47,632 nucleotides of DNA. Origin: Rubrivivax sp. Its GTDB lineage: Bacteria > Pseudomonadota > Gammaproteobacteria > Burkholderiales > Burkholderiaceae_C. A program made the translations under genes and the position numbers. This document shows, piece by piece, positions 40,385-47,632 of the stretch (within the stretch, counting starts at the first letter, position 1; every line of letters starts with the position of its first letter). The notes beneath the pieces are model-generated. The model was not told the DNA's origin. It worked only from the letters and a program-made list of their open reading frames with translations, and did no database searches. The DNA lies in assembly GCA_026125665.1 (NCBI GenBank), contig JAHCKS010000035.1:1-47632 (forward strand), written 5' to 3'.

Positions 40385-40723
40385 GGCCGGCCTTGGCGTT
40401 GGTTGACCTGCCCGCCACCGTGCGGCTCGATGCGCGCGGCGGGCGGGTCGTCCAAACGGTGAACGAAGCCACGAGGAGCCGGCGGCCGAGGCGCGGGCCG
40501 AGCTCGCGAGGACCGGGGCTCGGCCGCCGGGTCCGGCGTTGCCGGTACCACCGCGACGGCTGCGCCCAGCGAGCGCGCGAGCTGGGCGAAGGCGTCGCAT
40601 CTTGCGTCCGTAGGCGGGGGCTCGCAGGGGTGGGCTTGTCTCACTACCAACAACGCCGAAACCGGCACCACGGTGACGCCACTATGATGCCACTCTGACA
40701 CGATACTTTCGGCGGGTGCGCTC

Positions 40724-41092
40724 ATGGCCACGACACTCCGACTTCCCGACCCGTTGAAGGCTGAGGCGCAGGAGTACGCGCAACGGCTGGGCCTATCGCT
40801 GAACGGCCTCCTGGCTGTGGCGCTGCGGGACTACCTGGATGCTCGAGCCCGGCCGGCGCGCTTCGAGAGCACGAAGAACCGGGAAGCGGCGGCGCAGGAG
40901 GTGGCGGCTGCGAGAGATCCGGCCAAAGCAGCGGATCAGGCTCGATTGCAGGCCAGTCATGAGCAGGTGCAGGCCTGGAAGCGGCCGCCAGTTGGTGGCC
41001 CGCGGATGCCGGTGTCCCTGCGGAAGTGGTCAGCAGTGGCGGCGCTGCCATGGAGCGGCACCGCTGGCGCCGGATGCCCGGTTTGCGCCTGA
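40724..41092 (+). CDS. Ribbon-helix-helix DNA-binding protein
   Basis: This is a 122-aa frame beginning MATTLRLPDPLKAEAQEYAQ, then RLGLSLNGLLAVALRDYLDAR, a clear ribbon-helix-helix (CopG/Arc-like) fold of about 45 residues. It is followed by a helical Ala/Glu/Arg-rich segment to about residue 90. The last 30 residues overlap the convergent HTH gene by 136 bp and look non-native, so the 3' end may be altered. It is probably a small transcriptional repressor or plasmid/phage copy-control protein. No toxin partner is adjacent. Confidence 0.65.
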   Translation: MATTLRLPDPLKAEAQEYAQRLGLSLNGLLAVALRDYLDARARPARFESTKNREAAAQEVAAARDPAKAADQARLQASHEQVQAWKRPPVGGPRMPVSLRKWSAVAALPWSGTAGAGCPVCA

Positions 41093-41418
41093 AGGAGACG
41101 AGTAGCCAGCACAGCGTTGTCGCGCCGCAGCTGCTCGCGTTCCTCGCTGAGGGCGCGGGCCAGCTGCACCGCTAACACGGCGTCGTTGGTCGCCTGAGCG
41201 TCGATCTCGGAGCGGCCCCACCGCGTCAGCCAGAACAGGGCCAGGCAGGCGATGCGGGGGCCACCGCCGGCCGCGCCCCAGCGGTAGACGGTGGAGCGGC
41301 CCACCCCGAGGGTGCGGGCGATGCGGTGCGCGGGCGGGCGGCCGAGGTCGTGCAGGATGGCGTCCCATACCGGGAGCACGCGCGGCGCGCGATCGATGGT
41401 GAACAGCTGCGGCACCAC
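40957..41418 (-). CDS. Phage-type helix-turn-helix protein (DUF3653-like)
   Basis: This frame encodes about 153 aa from GTG 41418, with further in-frame GTGs at 41415 and 41379. The core VWDAILHDLGRPPAHRIARTLGVGRSTVYRWGAAG is an HTH, followed by ACLALFWLTRWGRSEIDAQATNDAVLAVQLARAL and a coiled-coil-like SEEREQLRRDNAVLATRLLQ. This resembles small regulatory proteins of filamentous phages and related elements in Burkholderiales and Xanthomonads (from memory, not searched). GTG 41418 lies inside the element, 31 bp from the right dif-like site; the ATG at 41577 lies outside it and is less likely. Confidence 0.6.
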   Translation of the reverse strand: MVPQLFTIDRAPRVLPVWDAILHDLGRPPAHRIARTLGVGRSTVYRWGAAGGGPRIACLALFWLTRWGRSEIDAQATNDAVLAVQLARALSEEREQLRRDNAVLATRLLQAQTGHPAPAVPLHGSAATADHFRRDTGIRGPPTGGRFQACTCS

Positions 41419-41448
41419 CGGCTCAGCCCCCCCGCGTCCCACTCTTGG

Positions 41449-41476
41449 ACTGCCGACAATGTATATTATGTCAATT
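41449..41476 (+). other. Right dif-like site (chromosome dif or attR)
   Basis: The central hexamer TGTATA (41460-41465) is identical to E. coli dif. The right arm TTATGTCAATT matches the XerD arm TTATGTTAAAT at 9 of 11 positions, and the left arm ACTGCCGACAA matches GGTGCGCATAA at 6 of 11. That is 21 of 28 in total. The site stands out as an AT-rich island in very GC-rich DNA. It could be the functional chromosome dif itself or the right junction of an element inserted there. Confidence 0.7.
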
Positions 41477-41849
41477 TTCAGACTGCAACACCTTCGTCGG
41501 TGCGCGAACGCGTTGGCCCTCCTCGAACAGGTCAGCGCCGTGCCATGAGGCCGACCCTGCCGTATGCGGCGGGGCATCTTGGTGGGTCACCCGAGCGCGC
41601 CGCGTTGGTCGAGGCGGCGCTCGCGCCGGCGGGGGGCACGACTATCAGCAACTGTTTTCGCGGATCGTCAACATGCATCGCGGGCTCCTTCCCTTCTTCA
41701 GGGGTGTCCACGAAAGCGGATCGACTCCAACTCAAGGTCCACCGCCACATCGCGATCGCGTCGCGGCGCGTGGACAGGCGCCCCGCGGCCGCGCGGTGCT
41801 GGCTGACACTGACGAGGCGCTCGACCGAGTGACCGCTGCGCAACCACGC
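41477..41849. other. Gene-poor stretch next to the dif-like site
   Basis: In these 373 bp I see several short overlapping open frames on both strands but none with a recognisable domain, good start signal or convincing composition. It may be decayed coding sequence. Confidence 0.4.
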
Positions 41850-43598
41850 CTACTCGCAGGGCTGCACCCGAAGCGACCGAGGACAAGACCGCTCGGGTGG
41901 GCGCTCCGTCAGCCTACTGGCCCGCGCCACGCCCTGGTACGTGGTGAAGTAAAGCGTGGACCCGTGGAACGCAAGCCTTCGCGGCTTGGAGATCACGCCC
42001 GGCAGCGGGCCGGCGATGAAGCCCTCACGGCCCGCGATGCCGATCACGGTGGATACCACGCCCGCCGGTGTGATCTTGCGGATGGTGTGATTGCCGGAGT
42101 CGGCTACGTATACGTTGCCCTCGCTGTCGACGGCTAGGTCCCAGGGCCCATTGAATCTGGCCTGCCCCCGGGTGCCATCCTCGCTGCCGGCCTCGCCTGG
42201 GCTGCCGGCCAGCGTGCTCACCCGGCCGTCCGGCATGATCTTGCGCACGGTGTGGTGGCCGGTGTCGGCCACGTACACGTTCCCCGCAGCGTCCGCAGCG
42301 AGGCCTCGCGGATGGTCGAAGCGCGCCAGCGCCGCCGGCCCGTCGGTGTTCGGTCCCGCCGAGGCCGTGCCGGCGAGCGTCGTGACCACCGCGGCCGGCG
42401 TGATCTTGCGCACCGCGCTGAACGAGTCGGTGACGTACAGGTTGTCCGCGGAATCAATGGCCAAGCCGTTAGGGCCTGTGAACCGAGCTTCGGCGCCGAC
42501 GCCGTCTGCGTCGCCTTGACGCTGGTCGGAACCAGCGAAGGTCGTGACGGCGCCGCTCGGGTCGATGCGGCGGATAACGTGGCGCTGGTTGTCGGCCACG
42601 AACACATTGCCCGCCCGGTCGACGACCAAGTCGCCGGGCCAGAGGGCTTGGCCGGTCGTTCCAAGGAGCGGCACCGCGGTGATGCGTTTGCCGTCGATGC
42701 GACAGAGCGTGGCGGGCTGCACCGCGCCGGTGACGTAGAGCGCCCCCGCCGCGTCGTTTGCCACCGCCCACGGGGTGCAGTCCGTCGATGCCGAGATGAG
42801 CGGCTGGACACCGTCGCTTGCGGCCGTCCCGACGAAAGGCTCCACCGCCCCACCGGGCCGGATGCGATAGATCACGTCACCGCGGCCAAGCTCGCGCAGG
42901 CTGTTGCCGGCGGTGGCGTACAGCGTTCCCTTGCTGTCGATCGCCAAGTCAATGACCCCGCCCACGCGGGCATAAGTGCTGACCACGCCGTGCGGCGTGA
43001 TCTTGCGCACCGCATCGTTATAGTGATCCGGCACGTAGATGTTGCCCTCACGGTCAACGGCCAAGCGCCGCGAGGGGCAGAACCAGATGGTTCGCGTCGG
43101 ACTGACCTCCACTTGGCAGAAGTGGAACATCGCCGACGGGGCCGGCCCGTCGGCGTAACCTTGGCTGCTTCCGGCGAACACGCTGACGGTGCCGGCCGGA
43201 TCGATGCGCAGGACGCGATTGCCGTGTACCTGGAGCTCGTACCTGTTGCCGGCGCCATCGCTCCCCCAATCGAGCAGCGTCGGCGTGCGATCGACAGTGC
43301 TGACGTCGGCGTCCGGCGTGATCATGCGGATGCCTTGGCCGGCATCGCCCACGTAGAGGTTGGCGTCGGTGCCAATGGCAATCCAGGCCAGGAGGTTGAA
43401 GCGCGCGACAGCAGCAGGACCGTCCACGTTACCGCCCCCGGCTACGTTGCCGATGAGTAGCGCCAGCGGCGGCCCGTCCAACCCCCCTGGCGGCACCTCC
43501 TGGTCCACCGGCATCGGCGATCCGCCGCCGCACGCGCACAGCAACCACACTACACCCAGCGCCGCCAGCCAACATCTCCTCGCTCGGGGCCTTTGCAT
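41850..43598 (-). CDS. NHL-repeat lipoprotein
   Basis: This is a 582-aa predicted lipoprotein. ATG 43598 has GAGGAG 5 nt upstream and gives MQRPRARRCWLAALGVVWLLCACGGGSP, a signal peptide with lipobox Cys. The frame is open further upstream (to 43811) without signal features. About eight NHL-type beta-propeller repeats follow, with units such as LAVDREGNIYVPD...NDAVRKITPHGVVST and LAADAAGNVYVADTGHHTVRKIMPDGRVSTLAGS. These are probably propeller blades exposed at the outer membrane or periplasm for ligand or protein binding. The gene is intact although its neighbours on the right are pseudogenes. Confidence 0.9.
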   Translation of the reverse strand: MQRPRARRCWLAALGVVWLLCACGGGSPMPVDQEVPPGGLDGPPLALLIGNVAGGGNVDGPAAVARFNLLAWIAIGTDANLYVGDAGQGIRMITPDADVSTVDRTPTLLDWGSDGAGNRYELQVHGNRVLRIDPAGTVSVFAGSSQGYADGPAPSAMFHFCQVEVSPTRTIWFCPSRRLAVDREGNIYVPDHYNDAVRKITPHGVVSTYARVGGVIDLAIDSKGTLYATAGNSLRELGRGDVIYRIRPGGAVEPFVGTAASDGVQPLISASTDCTPWAVANDAAGALYVTGAVQPATLCRIDGKRITAVPLLGTTGQALWPGDLVVDRAGNVFVADNQRHVIRRIDPSGAVTTFAGSDQRQGDADGVGAEARFTGPNGLAIDSADNLYVTDSFSAVRKITPAAVVTTLAGTASAGPNTDGPAALARFDHPRGLAADAAGNVYVADTGHHTVRKIMPDGRVSTLAGSPGEAGSEDGTRGQARFNGPWDLAVDSEGNVYVADSGNHTIRKITPAGVVSTVIGIAGREGFIAGPLPGVISKPRRLAFHGSTLYFTTYQGVARASRLTERPPERSCPRSLRVQPCE

Positions 43599-43736
43599 CC
43601 TGCTCCTCACGTGCACGCGCTTCTTCTCGCCAGTTGCATTCTTCGCGTCTGGCTCCGCGCCGGGGTTGCGCGTCGTCAAGGTGAGCAGTTGCTCGGCCAT
43701 GAACCGACCAGTTCCCCGGGTTTCCCGCTCTCCCAG

Positions 43737-44012
43737 GCCGCCAGGATCGACATGCTGGACGTGGGCTGCAAGGGCTCGACGCCGGCGCTGCAGGATCTGA
43801 TCGGTGGCCACGTGCCGCTGACGTTCGACGGCATGGCCGCCTCGGTGCCGCTGATCCAGGGTGGCAAGATGGAAGCTTACGCGGTGAGCACGCCGCGCTG
43901 GCCGGTGCTGGCCGCCGCCGTGCCGACCTGGGCTACCCGCAGCTCGCGGCGGTGGCCTGGATGGGCCTTTGGGCCAAGCCAGAGACCTACGCGCCAGTAG
44001 GTGTCATCACGA
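43737..44012 (+). pseudogene. Bug/TctC-type tripartite tricarboxylate receptor fragment
   Basis: One frame reads QAARIDMLDVGCKGSTPALQ, then DLIGGHVPLTFDGMAASVPLIQGGKMEAYAVST, the mid-to-C-terminal part of a Bug-family (TctC) solute receptor. Near 43915 the reading frame shifts. The adjacent frame continues LGYPQLAAVAWMGLWAKPETYAPVG to about 44010. There is no N-terminus or signal peptide and the C-terminus is lost. It is a broken fragment of a roughly 320-aa periplasmic carboxylate-binding protein. It abuts the DUF1329 remnant on the opposite strand. Confidence 0.8.
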
Positions 44013-44262
44013 GCCTTGGCCGGGTTCCAGAACGGGTATGCCCGCGTGCCAACGCCGTTGGTGGCCAGCGTCGCGCGCCCGCTCGCTCCACCCTCAGGTT
44101 GCAGTACTTGGCCTCGTAGGCCTGGCCGTCGAAGCGCACGAGGTGGTTCCACATCGCCTCGTAGCCGGTCTTCGCAACGGGAACATGCGCGCCTTCGATC
44201 GAGCGCCCGTTGTTCAACGTCTTGGCGAAGTCGCGAAGGCCCGCCATGCCGTTGGCCTGGCA
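43985..44262 (-). pseudogene. DUF1329 (outer-membrane-associated) protein remnant
   Basis: One frame gives FAKTLNNGRSIEGAHVPVAK then TGYEAMWNHLVRFDGQAYEAKY. A shifted frame continues RATLATNGVGTRAYPFWNPAKARDDTYWR. This is the mid part of a DUF1329 protein, a family commonly encoded next to DUF1302 proteins. Both ends are missing and at least one frameshift is present (near 44095). Confidence 0.65.
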
Positions 44263-44694
44263 CGGCGCGAAGCCCACCGCGTTGAACACGTTGGCGCAGC
44301 TTCTCACCTTCGACCAGCGGGCCGCGATGATCTCGGCAAACCAGTTCGCCGCGCCGCGAACACTGGCGCGCGAACGACCGAGCCGAGCGCGTTGACGAGC
44401 ACGTGCCACGTGTCGCAGCGCGAGCCGTTCGTCTCGCCCTGCACCGGGATGCCGGGCGCGACGCCGAGCACCTGGCTGTTCAGCGGCGCTTTCTCGCGCC
44501 GCGAGATTTCCGCGCGCGGATGCTGACGCCACCGACGTTCTTCGCGAAGCTCAGGCCGTAGAGCTAGATCAGGCACACGGTGTTGTCGAGGCGGACCACG
44601 ACATCGGGAATGCCCGTCGGGAACTCGAATGCGTGGCTGGTGCCCGCCGCGGCCATGCCGGCGAGCGCGGCTGCAATGGTGCTGCGCCGGCATG
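44263..44694 (-). pseudogene. DUF1302 protein remnant
   Basis: At 44694 an ATG is followed one base out of frame by RRSTIAAALAGMAAAGTSHAFEFPTG and IPDVVVRLDNTV, the signal peptide and N-terminus of a DUF1302 protein. An in-frame stop follows (44564). Another frame then gives LYGLSFAKNVGGVSI and SQVLGVAPGIPVQGETNGSRCDTWHVLVNALG, and a further frame gives WSKVRSCANVFNAVGFAPCQ. The gene is thus internally deleted and multiply frameshifted. The DUF1302-then-DUF1329 order matches the usual intact gene pair. Confidence 0.7.
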
Positions 44695-44750
44695 ACGTAG
44701 TCGGCTCCGGCGTTGGGGCCGCCGGCACGGCAGGCGCCAGACGCGGGGAT

Positions 44751-47632
44751 TCAGGCCGGATGGGCTTCCGCAGCGAGCGCGGCCTCGAGGTCGCCCTCGG
44801 CCAGCGCCGCCTTCGCCTTCGCGAACAAGGCAGCGTCCTGCACCAGCCGCATGAACGGCTTGGCTGAACCCGGCGGGCCGACGATGAGGCCGCCGGCCAG
44901 TCCGCCATTGCGCACCACGAAGCGCCACCAGGCTTCGCCGCCCGCGGCTTGCAGGACCTCGTCACCGGCCGCCGGCTCGACGACGCCGAAGCTGCGCACG
45001 TCGATGCCGTCGCACTTGAGCTGCACGATCTGGCGGCTGGGCGGCATGACCCCCGTTTCGCCGAAGATGCTTTCCACGACGACGGCAGCCTGTGCGGCGC
45101 CGATCGGCCACAGCCCTCGCGCCGACCCCGCCAGCTCGGCACAGTCACCGGCCGCGAGGATGTTCGCGTCGCTCGTGCGCATCTGCGCGTCGACGAGGAT
45201 GCCGCCCTTGCCCACTGTCAGGCCCGCCGTCTCGGCCAGGTGCACGTTGGGCTGGATGCCGAGGCACGCGACGAAGAGGTCGGCGCGCACGCGCGGGCCG
45301 TGCGCCAGCCAGGCGGCGGCGATCTCCGGCGTGCCGTCGTAGCGCGTGACCTGCACGCCGGTGACCACCTGCACGCCGATGCTCTCCAGGTAGTTCGCCA
45401 GCACCTCGGCGCCGCGCGCGTCCAGCTGCGCGTTCATCAGCCGGTCGGCGCGGTGCAGCAGCGCCACGCGCAGGTCGAGCTTGTGCAGCGCGTCGGCGGC
45501 TTCGACCCCGAGCACGCCCCCGCCCACCACCACGGCGCGCCGGGCGCGCGTCGCACGCACGTACTCGCGGATCGATTCGGCGTCCTCGGCCGTGCGCAGC
45601 ACGAAGGCGTTGGGGTGCTCCATGAACGCCGCGTCGGGCAGGCTGGCGCGCGCGCCCGTCGTCAACACGAGCCGGTCATAGGGCAGCCACTCGCCACCGG
45701 TCAGGCCCAGCCGGCGCTGCTCGCGGTCGATGCGCACGGCCACGCGCCCGTGCAGCACCTGGATGCCGTTGGACTGCGCCCAGTCCTCGGGCACGAGATG
45801 CAGCGCGTCCATGCCCTCGGGGTCGTAGACGAGGCGCCCGATGCCCATGCGGTTGTAGAAGCGGTGCGGCTCGTTCGCGACGAGCGTGACGTGCAGCCGC
45901 GGGCTGCCGCGCCGCAGGCCCTCGGCGACGCTCATGCCGGCGACGCCGTTGCCGACGATGACGACGCGCTGGATGCCCACCGCCTGCGCCCGGTCGTGCC
46001 GCGCCGCGGCCGCGATCGTGGCCGGGTCGGCGCGCGGCTTGGCCGATCGCGCGTCGCGGTCGATCGTCACCGGCCCGCTCACCACGCACATGCAGGCCAG
46101 GCGCACGGTGCCGTCCAGCCCCATTCGGCGCAGCGTCGCGCGCTCGTCGGCGGCCATCGGCGAGAGGTGCTCGGCACCTTCGCAGACGGCCACCGCGTCG
46201 GCCCCGCACACCCCGGCGCGGCAGCCGTAGTTGACCTTCAGGCCGGCCTTCTCGATGGCTTCGAGCAGCGTGCCGTCGCTGGCTGCCTGGAAGGTGATGC
46301 CGGTCTCGCGGTCGGTGACCTCGGCTGCGTCGCTGGCCGCCAGCCGGTCCTTCAGGCTGCGGCCGCCGCCGAAGCGCGACTTGCCGTCGCTCGCCTCGGC
46401 CACCGGGCGGGCCGCGGCCTGCGCCTTCGCCGCCTTGGCGGCCGCCGACGCGCGCAAGTAGCGCCGCTCGGACCGCAGCCCCGCGGCCGTCAGGCCGACG
46501 GCCAGCGCCAGCCCGATGCCCTGTGCCATGCCGGACAGCCATGCCGGTGCCGGCAGCCCCAGCAGGGCCGCCGCGCTGGCGACGATCACCGGCCCGGCGA
46601 AGAAGTAGAAGATCGTGATCGCGGCGGCACCGAAGGCCAGCGAGACGCGGTACGGATTGCCCGGGGCGAAAGCCACCGCGAGCCCGTAGACACCGGCGGA
46701 GCCCGCGGCGGCCGCGAGCAACAGCCCGAAGCCTGCCGCCGTGCCCTGCACCCCCAGCGGGGCGGCCAGGAAGTAGCCGAGCAGCAGCCCCGGCAGCAGG
46801 CCCATGAAGAGGCGCCGCTGCGCGGCGTAGCGCGCGTCGTCGTCGTAGACGTCGCTGAAGACGGCGGCGCGCGGGTTGAAGTCGTAGCAGTTCTTCTGGC
46901 AGCCCAGGCAGGGCTCGCAATAGCCGTTGCGCACCAGCACCAGCGGCGCCTGCCCGTAGGTGCGCTGGATCGGCCCGAGCGGACAGAAGGTGCCGCACCA
47001 TCCGCTGCGGCCCTTGTACAGCCAGCCGCCGACGAAGGCCGCCACGAGCAGCACGAGCACCAGCACACCGACCGAGGGCCCGTGCTGGTTGAGCCACGGC
47101 TGGCGCAGCGCCACCGCGCCGATGAAGAGGGCCAGCGCCACCGTGAACGCGGCGTCCCTCGCCGCCGGCGGCAGGTCGGCGCCGCGGCTGCGGTTGACCG
47201 CCCGCGGCAGCTGGTTCAGCGCCGCCATCGGGCACACCTGCCGCCACAGGCCCGGCGCGATGACGAGCAGCGCCGGCACGACCGGGATCACGAGCCCCCA
47301 GAAGAGCAGCAGCCCGAGCTCGGGCAGCACGAGCAGCGTCGCGGCCAAGCCCAGCGCCGCCACGAGCGATGCCGCCCTCAGCGTCACCCAGAGCCACCCC
47401 GGACCCTGCGGCGACAGCTGCGTGTAGTTGCGGAAGTGCTGCGCCGCGGCCTCGGCCAGCCGGGCTTCGTGCGCTTCGCGGGCCGCCTGGCGGGCTGCCT
47501 CACGAGCGGGGTCGCGCGGTGCATCGCGGGAGCCACCGCGAGGGGCGTCGCGGAGCACCGTGTCGCCCCGCCCGCCGCGGACGATCGTGCCGCCGCCGGC
47601 GCTTTCGGCCCGGGCACCCGGCGCTGGCGTGC
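44751..47632 (-). CDS. Multidomain membrane Fe-S / 2Fe-2S ferredoxin / FAD-NAD(P)H oxidoreductase (5' partial)
   Basis: From GTG 47558 the product is 935 aa, but the frame stays open to the right edge, so the N-terminus is probably outside. Numbering from 47558, paired membrane helices lie at about 54-104, then a CPMAALNQLPR motif, helices at about 136-153 and 163-181, and WCGTFCPLGP (187-196). CEPCLGCQKNC (214-224) is a 4Fe-4S site of NosR/NapH type. More helices follow to about 365, then a plant-type 2Fe-2S domain (about 425-515). A pyridine nucleotide-disulfide reductase module completes it, with FAD site VVIVGNGVAGMS, NAD site VVVGGGVLGVEAADAL and ILAAGDCAEL. It probably passes electrons from NAD(P)H to membrane centres or the reverse; the partner is unknown. 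Confidence 0.88.
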   Translation of the reverse strand, partial: TPAPGARAESAGGGTIVRGGRGDTVLRDAPRGGSRDAPRDPAREAARQAAREAHEARLAEAAAQHFRNYTQLSPQGPGWLWVTLRAASLVAALGLAATLLVLPELGLLLFWGLVIPVVPALLVIAPGLWRQVCPMAALNQLPRAVNRSRGADLPPAARDAAFTVALALFIGAVALRQPWLNQHGPSVGVLVLVLLVAAFVGGWLYKGRSGWCGTFCPLGPIQRTYGQAPLVLVRNGYCEPCLGCQKNCYDFNPRAAVFSDVYDDDARYAAQRRLFMGLLPGLLLGYFLAAPLGVQGTAAGFGLLLAAAAGSAGVYGLAVAFAPGNPYRVSLAFGAAAITIFYFFAGPVIVASAAALLGLPAPAWLSGMAQGIGLALAVGLTAAGLRSERRYLRASAAAKAAKAQAAARPVAEASDGKSRFGGGRSLKDRLAASDAAEVTDRETGITFQAASDGTLLEAIEKAGLKVNYGCRAGVCGADAVAVCEGAEHLSPMAADERATLRRMGLDGTVRLACMCVVSGPVTIDRDARSAKPRADPATIAAAARHDRAQAVGIQRVVIVGNGVAGMSVAEGLRRGSPRLHVTLVANEPHRFYNRMGIGRLVYDPEGMDALHLVPEDWAQSNGIQVLHGRVAVRIDREQRRLGLTGGEWLPYDRLVLTTGARASLPDAAFMEHPNAFVLRTAEDAESIREYVRATRARRAVVVGGGVLGVEAADALHKLDLRVALLHRADRLMNAQLDARGAEVLANYLESIGVQVVTGVQVTRYDGTPEIAAAWLAHGPRVRADLFVACLGIQPNVHLAETAGLTVGKGGILVDAQMRTSDANILAAGDCAELAGSARGLWPIGAAQAAVVVESIFGETGVMPPSRQIVQLKCDGIDVRSFGVVEPAAGDEVLQAAGGEAWWRFVVRNGGLAGGLIVGPPGSAKPFMRLVQDAALFAKAKAALAEGDLEAALAAEAHPA

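Larger units (their letters stand above)
39768..41465. mobile_element. Candidate Xer-integrated element relic (about 1.7 kb)
   Basis: This is the segment between the centres of two directly repeated dif-like sites. It contains a hypothetical gene leaving through the left site, a 620-bp region with a perfect 14-bp hairpin, a ribbon-helix-helix gene, and a phage-type HTH gene on the opposite strand. No replication initiator, Zot/pI, coat protein or integrase was found, so if it is a filamentous-phage-like or other Xer-exploiting element, it is a remnant. Assignment rests on the paired sites and cargo type. Confidence 0.5.

Noticed and set aside
40096-40731. A 211-codon minus-strand frame covering the hairpin region
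   Set aside because: Pro/Ala/Arg-rich, no recognisable domain, no good Shine-Dalgarno, and it overlaps the RHH start. A small real gene at its N-terminal end cannot be fully excluded.
41456-41466. Reading the AT-rich ACAATGTATAT sites only as promoters of the minus-strand genes
   Set aside because: The right site matches dif across both arms and the centre, which a promoter does not explain; a double role is still possible.

Overview
The window is GC-rich, densely coding DNA from a betaproteobacterium. The best fit is Burkholderiales of the Rubrivivax/Leptothrix/Ideonella kind, judged from protein resemblance and from clusters such as rimP-nusA-infB-rbfA-truB-typA, mltG-tmk-holB-pilZ-tatD and ygfZ-DUF4936. 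No rRNA, tRNA or CRISPR array was seen. All calls come from reading the sequence; no database search was run.

Layout. (1) 1-8408 (+): a translation/transcription operon, rimP, nusA, infB, rbfA, truB and typA, mostly joined by 4-bp ATGA overlaps. A hairpin-rich intergenic element separates infB from rbfA. (2) 8442-10743 (-): a HAMP membrane protein with one CxxCH heme site, then a Hanks-type Ser/Thr kinase with a duplicated C-terminal module. (3) 10865-18635 (+): an EamA transporter, a wax-ester synthase/DGAT with a long basic tail, two alpha/beta hydrolases, dusA, mtnA and a class II aldolase. The mtnA-aldolase pair suggests the oxygen-independent methylthioribose (DHAP shunt) route. (4) 18577-24086 (-) with a divergent Lrp regulator: two class III aminotransferases, a glutamylpolyamine-synthetase-like enzyme and an EamA exporter, probably for polyamine/omega-amino-acid catabolism. 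(5) 24758-37643: hemerythrin, a class I amidotransferase, isocitrate lyase behind a 14-bp perfect palindrome, a GntR/ABC-2 module, a frameshifted four-helix membrane gene, an iron alcohol dehydrogenase, a YbgC-GNAT fusion, DUF4936, ygfZ, and mltG-tmk-holB-pilZ. (6) 37738-39642: tatD, a Tat-like ankyrin protein and a 71-aa conserved-looking small protein.

(7) 39757-44694 is an accessory, decaying region. Two sequences resembling the XerCD site dif flank about 1.7 kb. That segment holds a ribbon-helix-helix gene, a phage-type HTH gene and a perfect 14-bp hairpin. The arrangement looks like a relic of an element that integrates by Xer recombination, such as a filamentous phage, at or near the chromosome dif site. 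Beyond it lie an NHL-repeat lipoprotein and broken pieces of a Bug/TctC receptor, a DUF1302 protein and a DUF1329 protein. (8) 44751 to the right edge (-): a fused membrane iron-sulfur / 2Fe-2S ferredoxin / FAD-NAD(P)H reductase polypeptide whose N-terminus runs off the window.

The observations most worth following are the paired dif-like sites with their cargo, the mtnA-aldolase methionine-salvage branch, the heme-sensor/kinase pair, and the multidomain redox protein with an unusual 2Fe-2S cysteine pattern.
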